Assembly (NCBI RefSeq): GCF_030506305.1
Contig: NZ_CP119421.1
Location: forward strand, 364,354 to 428,353
Source of the DNA: Porifericola rhodea
GTDB lineage: Bacteria; Bacteroidota; Bacteroidia; Cytophagales; Cyclobacteriaceae
Direction of reading: 5' to 3'
DNA length: 64,000 nucleotides
The position numbers and the translations under genes are program-made. Below the pieces are notes generated by a model, which worked only from the letters and a program-made list of their open reading frames with translations, made no database searches and was not told where the DNA came from. This document shows, piece by piece, positions 52,855-60,544 of this stretch; positions within the stretch are counted from its first letter, which is position 1; each line of letters begins with the position of its first letter.

Positions 52855-53400
52855 CTATCGCGTAAGCACCACAACACCAGCAGGCACTAATGTAAAAATC
52901 CCCCAGGTGATCCAGAACCATTTTCTTTCCTGTTTATTTCTAAAAACATAGCGAGTCCGGTACCTGATCTTCTTTTCCTGAGTTCCAGTTTCATCCAGAT
53001 ATTCATCATACTTCACCTTGTAGTCTTGGAGAGACTCTTCGGTACGAATCAATTCTATTTGGTTATTCAACAGCTTGTTTTGTAGGAGATCTGCTTTTTG
53101 GTAAAGCTGGTCCAGCTGAGCTATCTGAAATCTTAATTCAGCAAAAAGGCTGTCATTCTGCTGCTGCAGGGCGGCAAATCTACTTTTGAACTTATCATAT
53201 TTGTCCAGGTCTTTTAATAGCAGTTGGTAAGTGGCTCTGTCAATCAGGATATCACTTTTCTTGATCTGTCCGGACAGGTATTGAGGAATAGTAACCCTTT
53301 CAATGACCAGGCTATCATTGCCTTGAGCGATAGCGTTTTGACAAGTCACTACGCTCAAGATACTGCATGATAACAGACAAACTATCCATGGCTCGTTCAT
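52855..53400 (-). CDS. Coiled-coil protein with leader and C-terminal membrane segment, spanin-like
   Basis: From ATG 53398-53400 the protein has 181 residues. An earlier ATG at 53478 is possible. It has a hydrophobic leader with Cys at its end (LLSCSILSVVTCQNAIAQ), a long coiled coil (about 45-130, rich in Leu, Gln, Lys, Glu), a basic stretch (RYRTRYVFRNKQERK) and a hydrophobic C-terminal segment (WFWITWGIFTLVPAGVVVL). Its first 86 bases overlap the preceding gene in another frame, as in phage Rz/Rz1 pairs. It is the last gene of the eight-gene operon. Envelope-spanning lysis function is inferred from layout only. Confidence 0.65.
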   Translation of the reverse strand: MNEPWIVCLLSCSILSVVTCQNAIAQGNDSLVIERVTIPQYLSGQIKKSDILIDRATYQLLLKDLDKYDKFKSRFAALQQQNDSLFAELRFQIAQLDQLYQKADLLQNKLLNNQIELIRTEESLQDYKVKYDEYLDETGTQEKKIRYRTRYVFRNKQERKWFWITWGIFTLVPAGVVVLTR

Positions 53401-53632
53401 AGCTGTGAATAAGATGCTTTTGATGATGCAAGAGAGAATCCCGCTGGATAATTGTAGTTTGAAGTTTACCATTGACACTAACTAAAGATGAGATAAGTGA
53501 ATCCTGCTCCTGCACATGCATTTCAATGCGCCTGATCTGTATCTGCTGCTCTTCCTGCTTTTTTAGCGCGAGTGTGATCGTAATCCATACAATTGCGATC
53601 ACGATTATTCCTAAAATCAATCCCTTATTCAT
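53315..53632 (-). CDS. Small membrane coiled-coil protein, inner-membrane spanin-like
   Basis: The 105-residue protein has an N-terminal membrane anchor (about 5-22, LILGIIVIAIVWITITLAL) and a long periplasmic-type coiled coil (EEQQIQIRRIEMHVQEQDSL...HSYERAMDSLSVIMQ). This is the usual form of i-spanins (Rz). It overlaps the holin-like gene by 8 bases at its start and the downstream coiled-coil gene by 86 bases at its end. No family is recognised by sequence. Confidence 0.65.
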   Translation of the reverse strand: MNKGLILGIIVIAIVWITITLALKKQEEQQIQIRRIEMHVQEQDSLISSLVSVNGKLQTTIIQRDSLLHHQKHLIHSYERAMDSLSVIMQYLERSDLSKRYRSRQ

Positions 53633-53978
53633 CCTTGTGCTGATTATTCCTGACTGAAAATCCTAAGTCTGCTATTAGTTGTCTTAATAGATGGGTGTCA
53701 TTATTTCTCATGGCATTATTGATATCTTTTAATCTTTCATCTACCTGTTTTGCATATTGCTGAACGGAGGCTTCAACTTTCACCTGATCCTTATAACAAT
53801 CCTGAATTGCCTGGTTTTTGGTTTCCAGCTTTTGCATATACCACCAAATCAAGCCCCCAAGCACCATCAACAAAAAGCAAAGGAAAAACACCAGAAACCC
53901 CTGCTCTTTGCTGGTTTCCATAAGCACATTAGCGGCCGTCGCTACGGGGGCTTCTATTACCTGAAGTATGATCATCAT
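53625..53978 (-). CDS. Holin-like small membrane protein (BhlA-like layout)
   Basis: The 117-residue protein has a short N-terminus, one strong membrane helix after a SKEQGF motif (about 28-48, LVFFLCFLLMVLGGLIWWY), then a charged coiled-coil tail. The 'QG...FxxLLxxVL' helix with charged tail resembles BhlA/UviB-type phage holins. It overlaps the upstream gene by four bases (ATGA) and the downstream gene by eight, so translation is coupled. Holin function is inferred, not shown. Confidence 0.65.
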   Translation of the reverse strand: MMIILQVIEAPVATAANVLMETSKEQGFLVFFLCFLLMVLGGLIWWYMQKLETKNQAIQDCYKDQVKVEASVQQYAKQVDERLKDINNAMRNNDTHLLRQLIADLGFSVRNNQHKDE

Positions 53979-54667
53979 TGAATCGCTTCACTTTCTAAAT
54001 CCTGTAGTCTTACTGATACTTGAGCATATCGCTCGGTACCAGCACTATCTCGCACATAGAGGGTGTAATCTCCGGCAGGAAGATTCTCAAATACATTATT
54101 AGACTGATAAGCTTTGTCATCTAGTCTGTACTCAAAAGGCCCCACTCCATTGATAACTGTCACTGTAATAGTGCCATCACTGTTAGCAACCAGTCGCTGT
54201 TGGCCTTCTACTTCATGAGTGGTTTGAGTTTCATCAGTAATTTCGGTGCTGAACTGTACCGGCTGTACAAACTCCCCTACCCTATTGAAAGGCCTGTAAC
54301 CTTGATGAGGATCTGCTTTGTTACCTGCTAGTTCAGGTAACCTGGCACATAATCCATTCAGGCTTTGAAAGGCAGCAAAATAGCCATAGCTGACAGTTGA
54401 GGGAAGAACTGTATGATAAAAGGTAGAGACATTAGGCTCATCGTAAGCATCTGCATAGCTCTTTAGCACTTCTCCATTACTGGGCCTGATGAGAGCATAC
54501 GAATAGCTGACCTTGATTCTTTTATTGAAGGGTATGGGGTAACCTTTAATCTTGTAACGGTTAAGCAATCCATCAGCATCCAGGTACTCTATGCGCCAAT
54601 CCGTTTCATCATCCACAAAGTCTGCATATACATGAACATCCAGCTCATTAATCTTATAAGTAATCAT
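53975..54667 (-). CDS. Hypothetical protein with C-terminal SprB-like repeat
   Basis: The 230-residue protein has no signal peptide. The N-terminal ~150 residues are strand-rich (DVHVYADFVDDETDWRIEYLDADG, SYSYALIRPSNGEVLK) and of unknown fold. Residues about 165-225 form one repeat (TVTVINGVGPFEYRLDDKAYQ, FENLPAGDYTLYVRDSAG) of the SprB/Ig-like type found many times in Bacteroidota gliding adhesins. It lies between the LamG-like protein and the holin-like gene (four-base overlap). Likely a surface or particle component of the operon product. Confidence 0.7.
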   Translation of the reverse strand: MITYKINELDVHVYADFVDDETDWRIEYLDADGLLNRYKIKGYPIPFNKRIKVSYSYALIRPSNGEVLKSYADAYDEPNVSTFYHTVLPSTVSYGYFAAFQSLNGLCARLPELAGNKADPHQGYRPFNRVGEFVQPVQFSTEITDETQTTHEVEGQQRLVANSDGTITVTVINGVGPFEYRLDDKAYQSNNVFENLPAGDYTLYVRDSAGTERYAQVSVRLQDLESEAIQ

Positions 54668-54703
54668 AGCTTCTTATCTTAATTTTAAAGTGAATTTTCT
54701 CTA

Positions 54704-57700
54704 TCAAGGAGTCTTAGTCCATTGCAAGCTGCTTTCCTCCATATAAGCACGTTTGCCACTGATCAAATCCATAGGCACACCTGATTTCTGCATACAGGGA
54801 GCATGCAGACTGAGTTTGTCTGCCAAGTGTAAAGGCGGATTGATAGCATTGTGGCCTAATGCTCTGAGTTCATCAATCTCTGCGGTTGTCAGCACGTGAG
54901 CATTGTATATCTGGAGATTGCGCACAAAAGCGGGTGCGGGATTCTCATTGCCATCAGCACTACCAAAAAAGCCAATGGAATTGATAACCCCAGCTAAAAA
55001 TACATTGTCAGAGCTGGCTACCTGATACCCATGCCTGTTGAATTTGCCTTGCACGTTTTGGTCAAAGGTCAATGCTACATGCGTCCAATTACCGATTCTT
55101 GCGTCCGGTATGCTAAGGCTTGTCCTTTCTGCATTGCTATTGCCATTACTGGTATGTGCCCAGGCAAAATAAAGTGGCCCGCCTGGGTTTAGGTATTTGA
55201 CTGTGATATAGCCTCCCCCTGCCAATTGAGCATAGAAGAGGTTATTGGCACCTATACTACCGTTATAGCCTGTTGCATAGTACCAAAACGATACTGAGAA
55301 TTTTGTCTCATTTACATCGGTATTCCAGCTAATTCTGGCTGTCCTGTTACTAAAGTTAGTAGGATTAGGACAATAGTTTGTGTCCAGTTCACCCGCTTGA
55401 AAACGGTCTATCGGGATGATAGGAGATTCATCAGAAGAAGTATAGTTTTCCAGCATAGCATTACCTCCGCTGGAGCCCTGGTTTTGAGTGAATCCTGCAA
55501 TAACTTTTACCGATGAAATGGTGAATGTATTGCCTTTCCCAACTGGCCTTAACCACAATTTGGGCACATAAGCATTGCTGCGCTTTGGCCTCAAATGAAA
55601 CACATGCGTACCTACTGAATCAAACCTGCCTACATCTCCCTGATCTCCAATTTCTACTTCGCATTTGTTGCCTCCTGTCCAACTATCACATACGATCTCA
55701 ACTCTGATGCCTTGCCCAAAAACACCAACGCCAGGATGAGTTAGGTTTATGAGTGGTATAGATAATTCTGCATAATCCTGAACTCCGGTATAAACAGCTT
55801 GTCCGGTGTTGGTATCAACCGCAAATTCCTGACTTTGCTTTGTCCAGTTGTGGCCTTCCTGGAAGTTTTCAGAAGCCTCATCAATGTAAACTCTAGTCAT
55901 TTCTCCATACAAAACCGTATGCACCTGCTTCATGACCTGAAAGAGCCCATTGTTATAGGCTTCCAGGACTTCCTTATCGTGCTTGGTAAACACACCTCTG
56001 TTGGCATAAAAGGCTACCAAACGGCAATCCAACTGCATATTTGCTGGAAAGGTATTATTACTACTTGCCCAGGCGGTAAAAAGGTATTGACGACTCATGT
56101 ATTTTGGGAAGAAGTCGTTATAAATAGAATTGTAGTTGTGCGTCACTACATTATTGCCCACATATCGGCCCTGATGATAAAATCTAAAGCTATTGGCATT
56201 ACCCACATTACCGCACCTAATCCCGAAATGATTCCATCCTTTTTGAATACTGATCACATCACTTTGCATACGAATGACACCAGGACCGTACAAATTTTCA
56301 AACTTAAGCCGCTTGCCATTCTGAATATAAAAGTGCGTCTGGCTGCTGTTATGCTGAGAGGTGAACAGATAACGCTCTGCTCCACTGGGCACACGATCCA
56401 GGTACAGGAAGAAGTGCATTTCTCCCCCTTTGGATTCAGTTAAAGAACCATCCAGCTGCATTCTTTGGGCTTTGCTTACAGCTTGTATTTGTAGCGCTGT
56501 AGACAAAGGAGGAAGCAGCGATTTTTTAACGGTTAAGGGTACATCAGCTATACCATCATCATTTGAATCTACATAAGGCTGATATGGGTTTTTAGTATAA
56601 AAATCTTTCCAGGCAGTTTGCACTGCACCTGTGTGCTGCTCTAAAGTGTAGTTTTTCAGTTGGGCATGGTAAGGGTCAAGATATCCGACGGGTGTAGTAC
56701 TTTTCCTCCATTCTAAAATTTCAATGTCACAGTCCGTCCCTAATTGCCAAACCACATCAAGTTTTCTTTGTGCAGTACCTTCATTTTGAATGTTTGCTTC
56801 AAAATCAGTAGTAGTCTTCACCACGGGCAAACTGATATACACCCCACCATTAGCAGAACTGAATTGTTGCACTTGCAAACGGGCATCTGCCCTCTGTTGC
56901 GAATGTATTCTCAGCTTAATTCTAACATATTCACCTTTCCCCATATATACAGAACTATCACCATTATATACTGCATTGGAAGCATTAGGGCTAGCCGGGT
57001 CATGCGTAAGGCGATCCCCCTCCGTATAGCTGGAAGCTACTGCACCATTAACTAAAAATCTTTTGTTGGCATGATAGTTTGCTGATTTAACTACACCTAT
57101 ATCTTTAGCATAATTGTACTGATCTGTCACATCTACCAATACATCGCCTTCAGCATGTGTGCATGGATAATGGGCAACTACTGCACTATGTAGCGAAGAG
57201 GGAAGCAGGCCACCTAACACATGGATGTGTCGTATTTCGTGAGGAGTAGCTGTGCGATTGCAAATAAGAAGGTGAGATATGTAGCCTGACCATCTGTTCC
57301 TGGCATTGGTATCTTCTGATATAATCAGTTCATGGGCAGGAATAGTAGAAAAGCCTGTGTTGGTTTTGTAAGACTGGGTAGGTATAACAGCACCATTTAT
57401 ATAATACTGGCCTGTTTTTGTATTCCCATCATAGCAAAAAACCAAGTGAACAAGTTTATGAATATACTGGCTAAAAGGAATATAAAACTGATAAACGCCC
57501 GTCAGACATACCATTTGTATATACCATCTGCCACCTGATGTAGTGCTATAGGAAAACTCTATTCCTTGATTTAAACCTAATGTATCAGAGGTGAAAAGCA
57601 GATTATGGTTTGCATCTGAATTAAGTTGACAAAAGACAGATATGGTAAAGCTTTTATCTTTTTGAAGGGCTAAAGAAACATTAGGATTCACACCCGCACT

Positions 57701-57790
57701 GGCGTACTGGCTCACACCATCAAAGGACACCATAGAATCCGCATTTACCCTATCCTGTCGGGCTTGTTTGCTCTTTGAGACTACCAACAT
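54704..57790 (-). CDS. Large LamG-like (concanavalin-fold) protein, tail-fibre-like
   Basis: The 1028-residue protein has no signal peptide or sorting domain. Three LamG/concanavalin-A-like segments are visible at about 18-195, 430-630 and 800-1000. Each shows the pattern FTISVFCQL / FFLYLDRV / FSVSFWYYA, followed by loops with W.H or NWTHVALTFD and a closing 'yn..lt..Ei..l' helix. The stretches between them are beta-rich. Such stacks bind sugars or host surfaces in phage tail fibres and adhesins. It starts two bases after the fibre-like gene upstream. Lack of an export signal argues for release by lysis or assembly in a particle. Confidence 0.85.
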   Translation of the reverse strand: MLVVSKSKQARQDRVNADSMVSFDGVSQYASAGVNPNVSLALQKDKSFTISVFCQLNSDANHNLLFTSDTLGLNQGIEFSYSTTSGGRWYIQMVCLTGVYQFYIPFSQYIHKLVHLVFCYDGNTKTGQYYINGAVIPTQSYKTNTGFSTIPAHELIISEDTNARNRWSGYISHLLICNRTATPHEIRHIHVLGGLLPSSLHSAVVAHYPCTHAEGDVLVDVTDQYNYAKDIGVVKSANYHANKRFLVNGAVASSYTEGDRLTHDPASPNASNAVYNGDSSVYMGKGEYVRIKLRIHSQQRADARLQVQQFSSANGGVYISLPVVKTTTDFEANIQNEGTAQRKLDVVWQLGTDCDIEILEWRKSTTPVGYLDPYHAQLKNYTLEQHTGAVQTAWKDFYTKNPYQPYVDSNDDGIADVPLTVKKSLLPPLSTALQIQAVSKAQRMQLDGSLTESKGGEMHFFLYLDRVPSGAERYLFTSQHNSSQTHFYIQNGKRLKFENLYGPGVIRMQSDVISIQKGWNHFGIRCGNVGNANSFRFYHQGRYVGNNVVTHNYNSIYNDFFPKYMSRQYLFTAWASSNNTFPANMQLDCRLVAFYANRGVFTKHDKEVLEAYNNGLFQVMKQVHTVLYGEMTRVYIDEASENFQEGHNWTKQSQEFAVDTNTGQAVYTGVQDYAELSIPLINLTHPGVGVFGQGIRVEIVCDSWTGGNKCEVEIGDQGDVGRFDSVGTHVFHLRPKRSNAYVPKLWLRPVGKGNTFTISSVKVIAGFTQNQGSSGGNAMLENYTSSDESPIIPIDRFQAGELDTNYCPNPTNFSNRTARISWNTDVNETKFSVSFWYYATGYNGSIGANNLFYAQLAGGGYITVKYLNPGGPLYFAWAHTSNGNSNAERTSLSIPDARIGNWTHVALTFDQNVQGKFNRHGYQVASSDNVFLAGVINSIGFFGSADGNENPAPAFVRNLQIYNAHVLTTAEIDELRALGHNAINPPLHLADKLSLHAPCMQKSGVPMDLISGKRAYMEESSLQWTKTP

Positions 57791-57792
57791 GA

Positions 57793-58488
57793 TTACACCC
57801 TCGTTTTTTTGTACTGCATCAATACAACCGCTTCACCAGTTTCTCCGGACTGATAGCTGACAATGATCTCCAATAGCCAAAGCGTATCATCTGCTACTAC
57901 ATGGGTATTGATCCAGCTTTGTAAAGCATTGCTATCCGCCAACACTGTAGAACTGCCCCCATTCAGTCGGGCCTGAAAAGAATAGCTTGCCAGATTCACG
58001 GGGAGATTGATTTGAATGTTCTCAATCAGCCCTTTGAACATTAAGGGAGGGCTTACAGTGTCCAGGTCCGAATCAAACAATACCAGTAAATCAGAGCCCC
58101 CTCCTCCGGAAATTGGTACCCATTCTCCATTGTCATTGTCCCACTTGTAAAAAGCATCTTCGTCTTCTACGGTGGCTATACTTCCCGGAGCGGGATTGGG
58201 ATGAGCTGTTTGTAAGGCAAGTAAAGAAAGATGATCTCCTAAATCTCTTCCCGGATTAGCAGCAATCCAGTAGTTGCTATTGGTGGGAGCTATTCCCGGA
58301 TTATAGCCTACAGTTACCTGATTACGCTGATAGAACTTACCCTGAAAGATGACTATAGCTCCACAGGGGTAATTCACAGTAGCTTGATAGGCGAACTCTA
58401 CATAATGAGAATCCAGCACAAAGAAGTGATTGCCGTTCTGCCAGTTCTTAGGCTTAAGTTTGCTTAGGACTTCAGTAAATAGGCTCAT
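57793..58488 (-). CDS. Tail-fibre-like protein with chitin-binding-type module
   Basis: The 231-residue protein has no signal peptide. The motif CGAIVIFQGKFYQRNQVTVG followed by NPGIAPTNSNYWIA (about 42-77) follows the carbohydrate-binding module 5/12 pattern of chitinases, also used in phage tail fibres. Next comes a phage-typical stretch (GSIATVEDEDAFYKWDNDNG then WVPISGGGG) and a C-terminal beta domain. Its ATG overlaps the ATPase stop by four bases. It probably binds glycans. Confidence 0.75.
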   Translation of the reverse strand: MSLFTEVLSKLKPKNWQNGNHFFVLDSHYVEFAYQATVNYPCGAIVIFQGKFYQRNQVTVGYNPGIAPTNSNYWIAANPGRDLGDHLSLLALQTAHPNPAPGSIATVEDEDAFYKWDNDNGEWVPISGGGGSDLLVLFDSDLDTVSPPLMFKGLIENIQINLPVNLASYSFQARLNGGSSTVLADSNALQSWINTHVVADDTLWLLEIIVSYQSGETGEAVVLMQYKKTRV

Positions 58489-59228
58489 GCTTGTTCTTGA
58501 GTGGGTTTGTTATCCTTCTTGGGTTGGATGATTTTTTTAGTGGCTATGGAATAAGGAATAAAGGTCTCTCCATAACGGTTTTTGGTAGCCTGCACATAGT
58601 TGTGCTCAAAGCCAGCATCGGATTTGACAGCTTCCAGGTTAATACCTGCATCATACAAAGGTGCGGTACCTCCCCGGATCGTACCTTGCGTAGTCCGTTG
58701 GAAGATCACCACCCATATGGTATCGGGAAAGTCTTTTCTGAGCTTATCGAATTCACTGGAATCTGCATCCAGCTTGTTCCAGGAGTCAATGATGACGACA
58801 TCAAAGTTTTTGGCGTATTTGCGGATGGTTTGTATCCCTTCACTGGCATCTCCTGTCAGCTGTACTTTTGATCGGTTGGGTTTAGAAATGTAGCTATTGA
58901 TCATTTTGCGCACTACATCGGATTTATCACCCATCTCCAAAGAGAACACCCCTACATTAAAACCTGAGCCAGCAAAGGCATTGGCTAACTGATAGGTGAA
59001 TCTGGTTTTACCTGCTCCCTGATCTCCTTCTATGGTGATGGCCAGCATATACTTTTCAAGATCGCCTAAGAGTTTGCCAATATCCCCGTTGCCACGGTGC
59101 CCCTTGAGCTTGAAGGTATTCTCAGCTTTTTTGAGTTGATCCACAGATTGAAAGCCTGGTAAAACAGCAGCTTTGCTTTTGGTGGTTGGAGCAACCATTT
59201 TAGCAAGCACTGGATCTTGAGTGAGCAT
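58485..59228 (-). CDS. RecA/RadA-like P-loop ATPase
   Basis: The 247-residue protein has Walker A GDQGAGKT (Lys74), Walker B FDVVIIDSW (Asp148) and the RecA-like layout with a conserved SLEMGDKSDVVRKMI helix and a sensor strand (TIWVVIFQRTTQG). The region before Walker A is basic and disordered-looking; the C-terminus is Lys/Gln rich. It lacks the DNA-binding loops that would name it RecA or DnaB. It follows the H1-like gene by 35 bases and overlaps the fibre gene by four. It may move or organise DNA, or remodel proteins. Confidence 0.82.
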   Translation of the reverse strand: MLTQDPVLAKMVAPTTKSKAAVLPGFQSVDQLKKAENTFKLKGHRGNGDIGKLLGDLEKYMLAITIEGDQGAGKTRFTYQLANAFAGSGFNVGVFSLEMGDKSDVVRKMINSYISKPNRSKVQLTGDASEGIQTIRKYAKNFDVVIIDSWNKLDADSSEFDKLRKDFPDTIWVVIFQRTTQGTIRGGTAPLYDAGINLEAVKSDAGFEHNYVQATKNRYGETFIPYSIATKKIIQPKKDNKPTQEQA

Positions 59229-59263
59229 TTTCTTTCTGGGCTTAGTTTTTCCTGAACTGGTAC

Positions 59264-60280
59264 TTACTTTTTTTTTACAGCGCTGGCTTTTCGGATTTTA
59301 GTCCGAGCAGGTCCGGAAGGAAGGACGTTATATTTTTTGATTACATCTTGCAGCCCTGCCAATTCAGTTTGCGTAGCATCCAGCACGGTGTGGTTACTGG
59401 TATGATTCTTCAGCTTTTTAGTAATGCTATTGATGACTGAATAGTAATCATCTTCTTTTTTGATCTTACCCTGCTTCATCGCTTTCTCAATGGCCTCCAG
59501 TAAACGCTTCATGGAAGCAATCTTATCGGTATTGATCAGGCCAACGTAGCGATTGACCAGTCTTACTGAATCTCTTACCCTTTCATCATCAGAGAGATCT
59601 ACTGCTTTTTTAAGAAGGCTTGCAGGAAGGTTAAACTTCTCCTGAGATTTGCTCATCCCATTGTGGAAGTTGACCAGCATTCGCTGCATATCCATGATAA
59701 AATCAGCATGAGGGCTGTTCTTGCGAATCTCTTTTTTCAGAATGGCTCGCTGCAAAGCTTTTACAAAAGCAGCAATCTGAGTTTTGGTGGCTACTTTCTC
59801 ATGCAATGATTTAGCGCGTTTGGCAAAACGGACTTCCGCACTGATTTTATTAACAGGTTTTGCATTTCCTTGGCTCCTAGTCTTGCTCCGGGTCCGGGTA
59901 GTATTAGCCCTTTTAGCGGCTGTTGTCTTTTTCTTTGGGGTAGTATTTTTTGTGGTAGATTTCCTGGCAGGTGACTTCTTTTTGGGAGTACTGCTTCTTT
60001 TCTTTGCAGCAGCGCTAGTTTTTTTAGCGGTGCTGCTGCTTTTACTGGCTGTAGATTTTTTCTCTTTACCGCTGTTCTGCCTGGGCTTACTCTTAACTTT
60101 CTCCACCCAATCAGCAACATTTTCCAGGTATAAATCTATGGCTTCTTTGACCTCCGGAACTTCATCGTAAAACTGTACTGATTCTTCATAGAAGTTGTGG
60201 GCCACTTTGAGTTCAGGGGGCATTTCCTTTACTAAATCAGCAGTAATAATGCTGTTATGATTGCTTTTTGTTATTTTCAT
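59264..60280 (-). CDS. Histone H1-like lysine-rich protein
   Basis: The 338-residue protein is made of an acidic N-terminal helical part (about 1-60), a long Lys/Ala/Thr/Ser-rich low-complexity stretch (about 65-145; TASKSSSTAKKTSAAAKK, PKKKSPARK) that looks like bacterial or eukaryotic H1 tails, and a helical C-terminal half (about 150-338). Such tails condense DNA. It is the first gene of the eight-gene operon running to 52855. The C-terminal half has no recognised family. Repetitive Ala/Lys codons make parts of it open in other frames, which I treat as shadows. Confidence 0.8.
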   Translation of the reverse strand: MKITKSNHNSIITADLVKEMPPELKVAHNFYEESVQFYDEVPEVKEAIDLYLENVADWVEKVKSKPRQNSGKEKKSTASKSSSTAKKTSAAAKKRSSTPKKKSPARKSTTKNTTPKKKTTAAKRANTTRTRSKTRSQGNAKPVNKISAEVRFAKRAKSLHEKVATKTQIAAFVKALQRAILKKEIRKNSPHADFIMDMQRMLVNFHNGMSKSQEKFNLPASLLKKAVDLSDDERVRDSVRLVNRYVGLINTDKIASMKRLLEAIEKAMKQGKIKKEDDYYSVINSITKKLKNHTSNHTVLDATQTELAGLQDVIKKYNVLPSGPARTKIRKASAVKKK

Positions 60281-60544
60281 TGAATAGCTGATTCTTCTCT
60301 TTGCTTTGAGAGTGCTATTCTAGGAAGGCTAAGATTAGTGGTGTCAGGTTAAGCTATTATTTTCTCCGTTGGACTAGTTTATTGTTTATAATGTGAAAAA
60401 TTGCATAAAATTCAGGTAACTAAATTCTTATCTGAATGAATAACGACCTAGATTCATACAAAAATTCTGAAATTTATCCCGATTTTAATTAAATAAAGAA
60501 GGCTATATTTTGCCATTCCCATCAGTTAAAAAAGACAATTTTTA

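Noticed and set aside
55799-56443. 214-residue open frame on the plus strand inside the LamG-like gene
   Set aside because: It is antisense to a gene with recognisable domains and shows no domain of its own.
59784-60170. Plus-strand hydrophobic frame inside the H1-like gene
   Set aside because: Lys/Ala codons read on the other strand give Leu/Phe/Val runs; this is a composition effect.
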